From assembly GCA_900318445.1 (NCBI GenBank), contig ONKO01000004.1:62001-126000 (forward strand): a DNA stretch of 64,000 bases. The letters run 5' to 3'. Origin of the DNA: an uncultured Bacteroidales bacterium. Lineage in GTDB: Bacteria; Bacteroidota; Bacteroidia; Bacteroidales; UBA932. Below the pieces are notes generated by a model. The model did no database searches. It worked only from the letters and a program-made list of their open reading frames with translations, and was not told the DNA's origin. The translations under genes and the position numbers were made by a program. Positions 26,779 to 36,406 of this stretch are shown piece after piece (within the stretch, counting starts at the first letter, position 1; every line of letters starts with the position of its first letter).

Positions 26779-28998
26779 ATGAAGCACATTCTTACCTTAA
26801 CAACTTTGTCTGCAGCTGCTCTGCTTGCCGTTGCAGCCTGCTCCAAGACGGGCTCCGAGCCTGCGAATCCCAATGCGGGGAAAGAGCTTATCTCATTTTC
26901 CGGTGAAGGTAGCGCAGCCACCAAGGTGGGTTTCACCACCACTACCTATGTCAAGATGCGTGTGAAGGCCGAAGCCGCCGGAAAAGCGCCCCGCTACACC
27001 GAAGCCCTCGTTTCCGCGCTGGCATGCGGTACGGAGGATTATTCCGTCCTCCAGTACACCTCCGGGCAGGAGCGTTACTGGGACGACGCCTACGGCCGCG
27101 ATTCCAAGCTCACTGTCTATGCCTTTGCCATTCCCGGCAACGTGGATGGTGACAAACTCCCTGTATGGAGCCAGACGGGCTGGGAGCCGGTGAGCGCCAC
27201 GACAAACCCCAACTGGAATACCGATGACTCTGAGGACAATACCGTCTCGTGGAGTGTGAAAACCGTGCAGAATACGGACGAAATCCTTTCCCTCGAAGAC
27301 CTTACCTTCAGCAACAACATCCGGGTAGGCGGAAAGGGTGGCCTGTACACCTATTCTTTCGATGGAAGCGCCTGGGTTGAGGCAAAGGGTGACGGCGTCA
27401 TGGTCTGGCGTCCCAAGACGGACGCGGCAGGAGAGACTTCCGGTAAATTTGACAAGGGTCACCTCATCTTCGAGCACGCCCTGGCCAAGATTGAGATCAA
27501 CCTCAAGGAAGGCGCCGGTTTCAACAATGAAGCCAGTTCAGACTTCACGTGGACCAAGAAGCTCAGCCTGGTCGGTGTCAATACGCAGGGTACCTTCAAT
27601 GTGAGTACCGGTACCTGGTCGGAGCAGACGTCCGGCACCATCACCGAAATGTTCGAGACCACCGGTACGCCTGCTGCCAAGACGGTCCGTCAGTTGACAG
27701 CTTATGTCATTCCCGGCAACAACCTCTACGAGACCGCTTCCAACGTGCTGGAGTTTGAGATTGACAATGCCAAATACTATGTAACCGGCAAGCAGATTGC
27801 CGAGGCCATCCGCAGTTACGATTACGGCGCCGAGGGCCAGAAGTACGCTTCCTTCGAAACCATCGAGGGCGGCAAGTACTACATAATCAACCTGTCCGTT
27901 GCCAAGAAGAGCATCGACCGCATCACCGCCGCCGTCGTGGACTGGGAAAAGGTGAACTCCGACGACGCCGTGGCCCAGAACACCTATGTTTCCTTCTCCC
28001 TGGAAGACCGCGGCACGAGATTCCAGAATGCCGATGCTTCCAAGTTCAATCTGTTCCGTTCGGCCAAGACCGCTGCCAATTACATTGACGGAGTCAGCGA
28101 GCCCAACTACGACTGGGCTTCCGGTTATGAAGGCCCGGCCGTCAAGACCTGGAACGGCGATGCCGCTGAGTGGAAAACCGGCTGGTTCTGGGAGAACAAC
28201 CTTACCTACTATCATTTCCGCGCAGCCGGAAATACGGAAGAAGCGGCGGTTGCTCTCGTAAATGACAACGTTTTCAACATCACGTCCGGTGCCCTCTCCG
28301 GTTCCAGCTACAAGGATTATCTCTGGGGCGCTCCTTTCAAGAACGTGGACGAGACAGACAAGCTCACCTACTCTACGGTTTCCGGCTTTGATAACGAAAC
28401 CAGCGGTTCCCACCAGATTTCCCAGGCCATTGCTTCCACGAAGAGCCTTGTGAACATGCTCCTTTTCCACGTGACCAGCCAGGTGTTCGTAGATGTGAAA
28501 ACCACCACGGATGCCAGTAAGGTAGTGCTGGAAGATGGCGCCAACAAGACGAAGGTGGAAATCCTGAACTTCTTTGCCGACGGCCAGGTGCTCATGGGTA
28601 ACGGCCTCGTGGAAACGACCAGCGCAGACAGGACCGCCGCCGCCGAGATGACGTATGGCACCTACAGCGCCGAAAGCGCTGGCGAGCCCGCGAAGATCAC
28701 CGGTTTCTCCTATGGTATCGTGCCCCAGGCCCTGGGTACCATCGGCCTGCGTATCACCACGCCCGACGGCAACCAGTATGTGGTAAAGGATATGAGCCAG
28801 TGCACGGGAACGGTTTCTAATACCAACCTGACAATCCCTTATACCGGTTCTCCCTATAAGATTGACGCCTGGTATCCCCACTACCAGTATTCCTACACCA
28901 TAACCGTCAAGAAAACCGGTATCGAGCGCATCACCGCCGCCGTTCTCCCCTGGGAGACCGTAACCGGAGACCTTGGCACCATCGACCTCGAGAACTAA
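26779..28998 (+). CDS. Two-module fimbrillin-like lipoprotein
   Basis: A 739-residue lipoprotein (lipid Cys21; T48-K49). Two fimbrillin-like modules lie in tandem. The first (to about residue 400) has ERYWDDAYGRDSKLTVYAFA, then GHLIFEHALAKIEINLK, and closes with RITAAVVDWEKV. The second begins at NTYVSFSLEDRGTRF, repeats the FYHFRAA-type strand (NLTYYHFRAAGN), and closes with RITAAVLPWETV. The two closing segments are near copies, direct evidence of internal duplication. The same two-module plan recurs in the next two genes. The longer reach would suit a stalk or tip-proximal position. Confidence 0.7.
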   Translation: MKHILTLTTLSAAALLAVAACSKTGSEPANPNAGKELISFSGEGSAATKVGFTTTTYVKMRVKAEAAGKAPRYTEALVSALACGTEDYSVLQYTSGQERYWDDAYGRDSKLTVYAFAIPGNVDGDKLPVWSQTGWEPVSATTNPNWNTDDSEDNTVSWSVKTVQNTDEILSLEDLTFSNNIRVGGKGGLYTYSFDGSAWVEAKGDGVMVWRPKTDAAGETSGKFDKGHLIFEHALAKIEINLKEGAGFNNEASSDFTWTKKLSLVGVNTQGTFNVSTGTWSEQTSGTITEMFETTGTPAAKTVRQLTAYVIPGNNLYETASNVLEFEIDNAKYYVTGKQIAEAIRSYDYGAEGQKYASFETIEGGKYYIINLSVAKKSIDRITAAVVDWEKVNSDDAVAQNTYVSFSLEDRGTRFQNADASKFNLFRSAKTAANYIDGVSEPNYDWASGYEGPAVKTWNGDAAEWKTGWFWENNLTYYHFRAAGNTEEAAVALVNDNVFNITSGALSGSSYKDYLWGAPFKNVDETDKLTYSTVSGFDNETSGSHQISQAIASTKSLVNMLLFHVTSQVFVDVKTTTDASKVVLEDGANKTKVEILNFFADGQVLMGNGLVETTSADRTAAAEMTYGTYSAESAGEPAKITGFSYGIVPQALGTIGLRITTPDGNQYVVKDMSQCTGTVSNTNLTIPYTGSPYKIDAWYPHYQYSYTITVKKTGIERITAAVLPWETVTGDLGTIDLEN

Positions 28999-29010
28999 AA
29001 ACCGAATATC

Positions 29011-31005
29011 TTGAACAGAACGGAGAAATACCTGGCTCTCGCCGCGCTGAGCATGCTGACCATCCTGTCGGCATGCCGGCGCAGCGATGTGCCCGGCATG
29101 GAAAACAGCCCCATCTCCCTGACGGCGGGCGTAGCGGGAGACACCCCGGCCGTCACCAAAGCAGTTATCTCTGCCGGCTCCGGCCTTCCCTTTGCGGAAG
29201 GCACCAGCCTGTATATGGTGCTAAAGAGCGAGAAGGACAATCTCAATCCTCTTTTCTCCCGCACAATCGGATTCACCGAAGCCTCTGTCGTGAATTTCGC
29301 CAGCCAATACGGACGTTTCTGGGAAGACAGCTACTCCCGTAACTCCCAGCTTTCCGTATACGCTGCCTGTGTCCCCGGATACTACCTGGATGCTTCCGTC
29401 AACGAGGGCGTAACCCCTGCCGGAACCCCCGACGCCGTCACCTGGACGGTGGGAGGCTCGGCCGAGTACGACAACACCTGGAAGGCCGATGCCGGCTCCA
29501 CCACCCTTGCCTGGCCCCTGCGCAGTGCTTCTGCAGGCCGCCAGACTGGTGCATTTCCGGCCGGTCAGGACCTTTGCTTCAGCAACAATGTTTCCGGAGA
29601 CGCCCGGGTTACCTTTGACAACACCCTCAAGAAATTCGGAAGCGGAACGCTCATCTTCAACCATGCCCTGAGCAAGATCACCTTCCGCATCAGGATGGGT
29701 GAAGGCTTCCAGAGCCAGGATCCTTTCGCCTTCTCCAACGAGAACGAGAACATCGTCCTGAAGGGCTGCATCCTCGGAGGCGTCTTTGACATTGAAGCGG
29801 GTGCTTTCACGTCCCTGAGCGAAGCAAGCGACCTTACCGAACTCTCCGACAGGGGAGCGGAGGGAGAATTCAGACACGTGCTGGACGCCCTGGCCGTTCC
29901 GGGCACCACCCTCGATGACGACACGGTGGACGGCCTCCACTTCACCATCGACAACAACCTCTACCACCTGAAGAAGTCCATGCTCATGGACGCACTCTCC
30001 GGCAAGCTGCTCGCCGATGGCGTAACCCCCGCCCTGGACGAGGGCAAGCTTCGCCCCGGCGTCCACTACATCTTTGACATGACGGTGGGAAAGAAGAAGA
30101 TGGACAGCTTCACGGCTTCTGTAGTGGACTGGGACAGCGTTGAGGCCGATGAAACCGTTCCTACCAATGCCCGTATTGTCCTGAGCCTGAAGGACTCTGG
30201 CGGTCATCTCTCCGGAGACCAGTTTGATCTTTACCGCAGTGCCAATGTGGCTCCCGCCATCGATGATGCCTTTGAGAGCTATGCCTGGGAAACCGGCTAC
30301 AGCGAGAAGGCCTCCATGACGGAAACCGCCGCTGCAGGTGTGTACGAGACCACCTGGTACTGGCCCAACAACAAGACCTTCTATCACTTCCGGGCTGTCA
30401 TGCCCAAGGATACGCCCATCGTGACGGATGCCGCGGACGGAGACTATCTGGCCCTCACCGGCGGGGAAGTCCTCGAGGATATCTGCTGGGGCGCCCCCAT
30501 CAATCAGGCCGACGGAAGTGTTTTCAAAGCTATCGGCCCCACCGAAGATGTCATCTCCATGACGATCTTCCACCGCATGAGCGATGTGACCATTACCCTC
30601 ACCACCACGGACGGCGCCGACAAAGTAACCCTGGACGGCGCCCTTCTGGAACTGAACGGGATTTACCCGGCCGGAAAGGTGCGCGTGGGTAGCGGAGAAG
30701 CAGAGGTGGAAGGAACTGCCGGCACCGTGAGCAACGCGGTGAGTGCGGCGAACGAGCTGCCCTGGAACCACTACTTTGTTCCCCAGGACCTTTCCGACGT
30801 CGTCCTTACCATTACCACCACCGACTTTGACCAGTACAAAGTGGTGATGAAGGATGTGAAGGTGGGCTCGAAGAAAATTGCGCGCTGGGAACCCGGCGTT
30901 AAATATGAATATACGTTTAAGTTAACCAAGGCCGGCATCAAGGAGATGAATGCTTCGCTGACGGACTGGAAAACCGTAACTGCTGAGGAGAATGTCACGT
31001 TCTAA
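29011..31005 (+). CDS. Two-module fimbrillin-like lipoprotein, TTG start
   Basis: A 664-residue lipoprotein. The best start is TTG at 29011, because the next ATG (29053) would remove half of the signal peptide. With TTG the signal reads MNRTEKYLALAALSML and ends LSAC (lipid Cys22). T49-K50-A51 follows. Module one holds RFWEDSYSRNSQLSVYAAC and GTLIFNHALSKITFRIR and closes SFTASVVDWDSV. Module two has FDLYRSANVAPAIDD, TFYHFRAVMPKD and SMTIFHRMSDVTITL, and closes MNASLTDWKTV. It is a paralogue of the gene before it. It overlaps the next gene by 14 bases. Confidence 0.7.
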   Translation: MNRTEKYLALAALSMLTILSACRRSDVPGMENSPISLTAGVAGDTPAVTKAVISAGSGLPFAEGTSLYMVLKSEKDNLNPLFSRTIGFTEASVVNFASQYGRFWEDSYSRNSQLSVYAACVPGYYLDASVNEGVTPAGTPDAVTWTVGGSAEYDNTWKADAGSTTLAWPLRSASAGRQTGAFPAGQDLCFSNNVSGDARVTFDNTLKKFGSGTLIFNHALSKITFRIRMGEGFQSQDPFAFSNENENIVLKGCILGGVFDIEAGAFTSLSEASDLTELSDRGAEGEFRHVLDALAVPGTTLDDDTVDGLHFTIDNNLYHLKKSMLMDALSGKLLADGVTPALDEGKLRPGVHYIFDMTVGKKKMDSFTASVVDWDSVEADETVPTNARIVLSLKDSGGHLSGDQFDLYRSANVAPAIDDAFESYAWETGYSEKASMTETAAAGVYETTWYWPNNKTFYHFRAVMPKDTPIVTDAADGDYLALTGGEVLEDICWGAPINQADGSVFKAIGPTEDVISMTIFHRMSDVTITLTTTDGADKVTLDGALLELNGIYPAGKVRVGSGEAEVEGTAGTVSNAVSAANELPWNHYFVPQDLSDVVLTITTTDFDQYKVVMKDVKVGSKKIARWEPGVKYEYTFKLTKAGIKEMNASLTDWKTVTAEENVTF

Positions 31006-32704
31006 GATTCTGTTATACACGTCTTTGGCCTTTGTGGCCGCCTGCTCCGGCAAAGAAACCCTTCCGGAGGAGAAAACGCCCCTTATGGTAGTGGCTACCT
31101 TGAGCGGGCAGGCGGATACAAAAGCATCGGCGGAGACCTTCGCCGAAGGCGATAAAATTCTCGTGTATCTTCGTCACATGAACGGAGACACGCCGGTAAC
31201 GGTGGACAGGGCTCCGCTTCTGGCTGGCTTTACGATGGATGCCGATAAAAAACCTGTTCCGGACACGCCCCTTTACTGGGACGATTTCAGTTCCAACCGG
31301 GAAGCCGGCCTGGATATCCGTGAAGCCGGGCATGGTCTTGAAGCTTATTATGCCTATTGCTACAATGGCGGCACTCCTGTCTCCTCCCTTGACGAGGCTA
31401 CGGGCGAACTGGAATGGAAAGTGGGTGATCAGACATCGGCCCTGGCTGTGCAACAAACCGACCTTCTGTGGGCTCGTCCGCAGCATGTTATACCGGTTCG
31501 CGGAACCATCAATCTGCCGTTCTGGCATGCCATGAGCGAGGTGAGTGTAACACTCATCCTGGACAGTAGCTTTGATAACGTGACGGAACCGCTCAAGAAA
31601 ACCGTTCTTACCCTGAACGGCATCCATACAGAGGTAACGTTTATCGCTTCTTACGCTTATTACTCCAGCAGTACCTCTAAAGCCGTGAAAATGTATGGAG
31701 ACGGGGCTGAATATGTGGCCATCGTAGCACCGGGTACGCCTCTTGAAAAAGGTGCCAGGTTCTTGGATATCACAGATGTAGACGGTAACAACTATACCCT
31801 GGACATTACCGATGCCATACTGGAAGGCTGGTACAAACAAGATCCGGACAGAGCCGAGCCCGGCGTAAACTACCACCTGAACATCACCCTCTCCAAGGCT
31901 GCCGTCAAGGTGCAGGCTACGCTGGCCGACTGGGTGACGGTGGATGCCGATGGAACCGGCAAGATCCATTTCCCGGACGACGTGGTGGACCTCACCGTGA
32001 CGGCCGGTACGTTCGAAAACGGCACATCCTTCGACCTGTACCGCTACGAAACCACGCCCGGCGAAAAGTCCGCTACCGTTACCTACGACGGCAGCAAGTG
32101 GGTGAGCGATCCGCTGCTGTACTGGCCCAACCAAAGCACGAACTATTACTTCCGCGCCGTGATGGACGGCACCGATGATACCCTCTGGGCCACCACTCCC
32201 GCCCATAACGGGTTTAATGAAGGTGCCGCCATCGCGCCCCGTACCGGCAACGTGCCGCTGGCCTTCGAGCATGTCAAGAGCCAGCTTTCCGTGGAGCTGG
32301 AAACTTCCGCCACGGCATCGGCCGTAAATCTTGAAGGCGCGACCATCGCCATCAGTAACCTCGCTACGGAGGGAACGCTGAATGTGGCCGATGGTGCCGT
32401 CACTCCCGGCGCTCTGGTGGAGGACGCCATCCTGGCCGCCGCGGTCATCTCCGACAAAATTGTCATTCCGCAGACAATCGGTAACGCTTCTGTCATGACC
32501 ATCACGCTTGCCGATGGCACTACCTACAAGCTGCCGCTGAACCAGTGCCTGGACAGCACGGACACGGCCATTACGGAGTGGGAACGCGGCAAGAGCTACA
32601 CCTACACCATCCACCTGGAACTGGAAGAGGTCTCTTACCGTGCTCTGGTGAAGGACTGGACGGTGGTCACCGGCAGTGGAAACGCTAACCTGGAATGGGA
32701 CTGA
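30992..32704 (+). CDS. Two-module fimbrillin-like lipoprotein
   Basis: A 570-residue lipoprotein (MSRSKILLYTSLAFVAAC, lipid Cys18; T43-K44-A45). Module one contains NLPFWHAMSEVSVTLIL and closes VQATLADWVTV. Module two has FDLYRYETTPGEKS, STNYYFRAVMDG and LAFEHVKSQLSVELE, and closes YRALVKDWTVV. It is the third member of the two-module group and is shorter because module one is compact. Its 5' end overlaps the preceding gene by 14 bases and its stop codon overlaps the next start by one base. Confidence 0.7.
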   Translation: MSRSKILLYTSLAFVAACSGKETLPEEKTPLMVVATLSGQADTKASAETFAEGDKILVYLRHMNGDTPVTVDRAPLLAGFTMDADKKPVPDTPLYWDDFSSNREAGLDIREAGHGLEAYYAYCYNGGTPVSSLDEATGELEWKVGDQTSALAVQQTDLLWARPQHVIPVRGTINLPFWHAMSEVSVTLILDSSFDNVTEPLKKTVLTLNGIHTEVTFIASYAYYSSSTSKAVKMYGDGAEYVAIVAPGTPLEKGARFLDITDVDGNNYTLDITDAILEGWYKQDPDRAEPGVNYHLNITLSKAAVKVQATLADWVTVDADGTGKIHFPDDVVDLTVTAGTFENGTSFDLYRYETTPGEKSATVTYDGSKWVSDPLLYWPNQSTNYYFRAVMDGTDDTLWATTPAHNGFNEGAAIAPRTGNVPLAFEHVKSQLSVELETSATASAVNLEGATIAISNLATEGTLNVADGAVTPGALVEDAILAAAVISDKIVIPQTIGNASVMTITLADGTTYKLPLNQCLDSTDTAITEWERGKSYTYTIHLELEEVSYRALVKDWTVVTGSGNANLEWD

Positions 32705-33720
32705 TGAGGAAATACGCTCATATCTTTCTGTGCGGACTGCTGCTGGCAGCCTGTACGGCCGTGCCGCAGCCGCAGGAAGAGCTGGGCGCCGTCCTGTTTA
32801 CCGCCGGCAGCGAAGACCCCGCCACGACCAAGGCCGGCGTGCCCTACATGGCCCGGGACAGCCGTTTCGTTTGCGCAATGTACTACCAGGCCTCTCAGGG
32901 CCTGGATGGTGTGGTTACGTCCACGTTCCAGGTAGACAATGAGGTGGGCAATGCTGTAGGCACCCCCTCGTTCTACTGGCATAACCGCCTCACGCACGCC
33001 TTCGTGGCCCTGGCCGATTACAACAACCTGGACAGCTGCCCGGCCTGGGATGCCTCCTATGACCTTACAAGGGGCGCCCGCACTTCGATGTCGGAGCAGC
33101 CGGACCCCATCCTGGCGCTCACCCTGGCCCGCCCCGCCGGCTCCCTTCCGGAAGCCAACCGCGTACGGCTTTATTTCAGGCACCAGCTTTCCCAGATCCA
33201 GGTGAACCTGAAGGCCGGAGACGACAACTCGGCCCGGCTGGAAGCCCGCCAGATTGACGGCGTCGAGCTCCTGGGCGTCTCGGAAGAGGCCTACGTACCC
33301 ACGGAGCTGAGCGCCGACGGTACCCTCGAAGCACCATCGGCCCGCCCGGTGAAGCTGGACGACTACTCCGACGCGCACCTCAGGGAGAACAAGTGGGGCA
33401 CGTCCTTCCCGCTCTTTGAAATGGAGGAGCCTGCGATGGGATATCTCAAGTCTTTCCATGCCATTGCCTTCGGACGGCTGTCGGCCCTCCGCATTACCTG
33501 GCACGAGGAAGAGGGCAACAAGGTGGTGCACGTTTCTACCTTCGAGCTGCCGGAGCAGAACGAGTCACACGTGAACATCCGGGACCTCAGGAGCGGCATG
33601 CGCTATGTGTATGATCTGGAAATCCGCCGCGGCATGCTGGCCGTGATCCGCGCCGAGATCAAGCCCTGGCAGCAGAAGGAAGAACTGGTGTACGGGGCCG
33701 ACGGAACCATAACGAATTAG
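32704..33720 (+). CDS. Fimbrillin-like lipoprotein
   Basis: A 338-residue lipoprotein. ATG 32704 shares a base with the preceding stop codon (TGATG) and gives the signal MRKYAHIFLCGLLLAAC, lipid Cys17. T42-K43-A44 follows. A single module: YWHNRLTHAFVALADYN, then RLYFRHQLSQIQVNLK, and the closing region YVYDLEIRRGMLAVIRAEIKPW. The strand order matches the second gene of the fimbrillin series. It is probably a minor subunit or adaptor; no specific role can be assigned. Confidence 0.68.
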   Translation: MRKYAHIFLCGLLLAACTAVPQPQEELGAVLFTAGSEDPATTKAGVPYMARDSRFVCAMYYQASQGLDGVVTSTFQVDNEVGNAVGTPSFYWHNRLTHAFVALADYNNLDSCPAWDASYDLTRGARTSMSEQPDPILALTLARPAGSLPEANRVRLYFRHQLSQIQVNLKAGDDNSARLEARQIDGVELLGVSEEAYVPTELSADGTLEAPSARPVKLDDYSDAHLRENKWGTSFPLFEMEEPAMGYLKSFHAIAFGRLSALRITWHEEEGNKVVHVSTFELPEQNESHVNIRDLRSGMRYVYDLEIRRGMLAVIRAEIKPWQQKEELVYGADGTITN

Positions 33721-33721
33721 T

Positions 33722-36406
33722 ATGAAGTATGTTAAAAAAATAATATGCTCAGTGGGCATGGCCTTCTCCCTGTTGTCCTGTCAGCGGGAGAAGGCTCTTC
33801 CCCTCACGGACGGTGACATCCGCCCCGGGGAAGCCGTGCTCTTTGCGCCCTATGTGTCCGACGCTGTCCTCACCAAGGCGGACGACGGATACCAGCCGCT
33901 CCCGGACGGGTATGCCCTCACGGTGGAGATGTACCGGGAAGGAGATGCCGGGGCGCTGGGCACCGCTCCGCTTTACTGGCCCGACAACGTGAAGGCCTAT
34001 GGCTTCTGGGCCTATGCCGGCTCGGAAGTCCTGGACGGAGACCAGAGCACCCGGGAGAAGTTTCTCCTGCAGGACCGCCTGGAGGGCTTTGGCCGCGTCC
34101 TGGGCGTGGCGGGTTATGAGGAAGAGGCCATCAACTACCGCACTTCCAGGCAGTGGTACCGGGACAACCGGAGCCTGGGACTCATGCCCGAAGGAAGGGA
34201 TGCTTCCTATTATAAGGAGATTCCGCTGTACCTGAAGCACCGGCGCTCGCTCGTGACCGTCAAGCTGAAGGCCGGAGAAGGCGTAGAGCAGGAAGACCTC
34301 ACGCAGCTCGATAACATCCAGGCACGCATCTTCAGCTACAGCGACGCCGGCGTGCAGGAGATAACCCCGCTTCCGGGCATCGGCAAACTGGAGGACGATG
34401 CGGCGACGTCTGTCTTTACGGCGGTCGTGGCCCCTTACGATTATGGGGAGAATGCTCAGACGGACATGATCTTTGAAGTGAAGCTCTCCACCCAGCGCTT
34501 TACTTTCTATGCCGCCAACGATTTTGAGAAGGACGACCCCGCCCACATGGCCCATTACCGCCTGGAGCCCGGCAAGCATCTGGTGATTACTGCCACGCTG
34601 GGCCGCGACGGCCGCAAGACGCTTATCACGGCCCTTGTCGAAGACTGGACCGAGACTGTAACCACATCGGTGGTGGACGACTACGGCCAGGCCGGCGACC
34701 TGTATCAGATCAATAACCGGAAGGAGCTCCGCGAGTTCCTGTCCAATCCCAGGAAGAATAAGCCCGGCAACGTGGCCATCATCGTTCCCAACTCCATTGA
34801 CCTGGAAGAGGAGGACGGCCAGCCCGCCGAGTGGGAACCGCTCCCGCTCGACTGCACCCTGAACATGGCGGGGGCGGCATTCCGCACCCTGCATCCGGTG
34901 TTCTCCTTCGTGAGCGCCTCGGGAAACCTGGTCAACGGTGTGGTAACCGTGGGAAATGCCTCGGTTCCTTCGGCCGTCGCGCAGGAGAATCGCGGAACAC
35001 TGGACCACATCACGGTGCTTCCCGTGACGGCCGACGGAGCCGCTTCTTCGGGCGTGGCAACGCTGGGTGCCCTGGTGGTGACCAACTGCGGCGTTATCGT
35101 CTCCTGCTCCTCCGACCTGCCGGTGGAGGGTACGGGAGATGCGTGCGTGGGCGGCATTGCTGCCACCTCTCTATATGCCGATGCAGCTGCCTCCATGCCC
35201 GTTATCGAAAGCTGCACGGTGAACGCCCGCGTAGACGCTTCCCACGGACAGGGCGGCGGCATTGTGGGAACCGCCGTGGGGCGCGTCTCCCACAACCGTT
35301 TCGAGTATGGCATCACCGTACTGCAGGACCCCGGCAACTTCAAGAACATTGTGGCGGCAAAGGCTGATGAAGACCGTGAGCTTCGTGCCGAGGAAAACTC
35401 CTGGCCCACGATTGCCCTGAATGAGGCCGCCGGCACCAATGTCTCCGAGTTCCGGTACGACGCCACCATCGACTCCCAGGATGAGCTGGCCCATCTCCTG
35501 AGCCTTCCCTCCTATAACCAGGATGGAAAGCAGTTCCGTCTTTCGAGCGGCTTTTCCATTTCGCGTGCGTCCTGGTCATTCGGCATCAAGTCGGATATCG
35601 GGAACGGCTCCGGCTATACCGTGCATTTCCTCCTGGACGGTAATGAAAAGACTATCACGACCAATGCCATGATATTCAGTAACATCATGGGGGAGGTCCG
35701 GGACCTTACCGTAAAACTGAGCGGGGATATTACCCCCGCCGTGGTGAACGGCCTTGAGCAGGATGCCGTAGCTGCGCTGGCCTATTCGGTGCGCGGCGCC
35801 GGCGCCCGTATCAGTGGCATCCGCGTAAAAGGCGGGAACTACAGGATTGCCGGCCCCAATGCCGGCGGAGTTGTGATGTGGGCCTTTGACGGAGCCACCG
35901 TCGAAAACTGCCAGTGCAAGGCCGACATCCGCGTAGCCGTGGACGAGGTGGGCAAGGATGCCAAGCTCTATGCCGGCGGCATCGTGGCCTGCGCGGCCAA
36001 AGCAACCATCGCCCGCTGCGTATTCCACAGCACCGGCGGCACCCTCTTCCGTGAGCCGGACGACTCATCGGCCCAAATCTTCTATGGCGGTATCCTGGGC
36101 GGTACGGTGCCCAACGGAGGTGCGGATTTTGAAAGCCGGCGCCCGGAGGTGCTCATCACCGACTGCACCAGCTGGTTCGACGTCCCCGAAGGGTCCGGAG
36201 TCCGGAAAGGCGCCGTGGTGGGCTACGCCATGTATGCCGATGAATTGAACGGCAATGCCCATACAAACGGTCTCAAGAAGGGCTGCCAGGGTAACTGGTG
36301 GGGCTCCTGCAGCGGTATAGGCACCTTTACGGGCGGTACCGTGGAGGAACTCCTGGGCCGCCGCAACGCGATTACGCCCGAATATGACGCAGACTATGAT
36401 GACTAA
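33722..36406 (+). CDS. Fimbrillin-like lipoprotein with C-terminal beta-helix-like region
   Basis: An 894-residue lipoprotein (lipid Cys20; T51-K52-A53). Residues up to about 320 form a fimbrillin-like module (YWPDNVKAYGFWAYAG, YLKHRRSLVTVKLKAGEG, closing ITALVEDWTETV). From about 335 to the end is a long repetitive region of short strands and turns rich in Gly, Val and Cys, such as VTNCGVIVSCSSDLP, GGGIVGTAVGRVSHNRF, GGVVMWAFDGATVENCQC and GGIVACAAKATIARCVF. This pattern resembles parallel beta-helix or GLUG repeats found in adhesins. A surface-exposed tip adhesin is a reasonable inference. The 3' end overlaps the next gene by 23 bases. Confidence 0.68.
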   Translation: MKYVKKIICSVGMAFSLLSCQREKALPLTDGDIRPGEAVLFAPYVSDAVLTKADDGYQPLPDGYALTVEMYREGDAGALGTAPLYWPDNVKAYGFWAYAGSEVLDGDQSTREKFLLQDRLEGFGRVLGVAGYEEEAINYRTSRQWYRDNRSLGLMPEGRDASYYKEIPLYLKHRRSLVTVKLKAGEGVEQEDLTQLDNIQARIFSYSDAGVQEITPLPGIGKLEDDAATSVFTAVVAPYDYGENAQTDMIFEVKLSTQRFTFYAANDFEKDDPAHMAHYRLEPGKHLVITATLGRDGRKTLITALVEDWTETVTTSVVDDYGQAGDLYQINNRKELREFLSNPRKNKPGNVAIIVPNSIDLEEEDGQPAEWEPLPLDCTLNMAGAAFRTLHPVFSFVSASGNLVNGVVTVGNASVPSAVAQENRGTLDHITVLPVTADGAASSGVATLGALVVTNCGVIVSCSSDLPVEGTGDACVGGIAATSLYADAAASMPVIESCTVNARVDASHGQGGGIVGTAVGRVSHNRFEYGITVLQDPGNFKNIVAAKADEDRELRAEENSWPTIALNEAAGTNVSEFRYDATIDSQDELAHLLSLPSYNQDGKQFRLSSGFSISRASWSFGIKSDIGNGSGYTVHFLLDGNEKTITTNAMIFSNIMGEVRDLTVKLSGDITPAVVNGLEQDAVAALAYSVRGAGARISGIRVKGGNYRIAGPNAGGVVMWAFDGATVENCQCKADIRVAVDEVGKDAKLYAGGIVACAAKATIARCVFHSTGGTLFREPDDSSAQIFYGGILGGTVPNGGADFESRRPEVLITDCTSWFDVPEGSGVRKGAVVGYAMYADELNGNAHTNGLKKGCQGNWWGSCSGIGTFTGGTVEELLGRRNAITPEYDADYDD

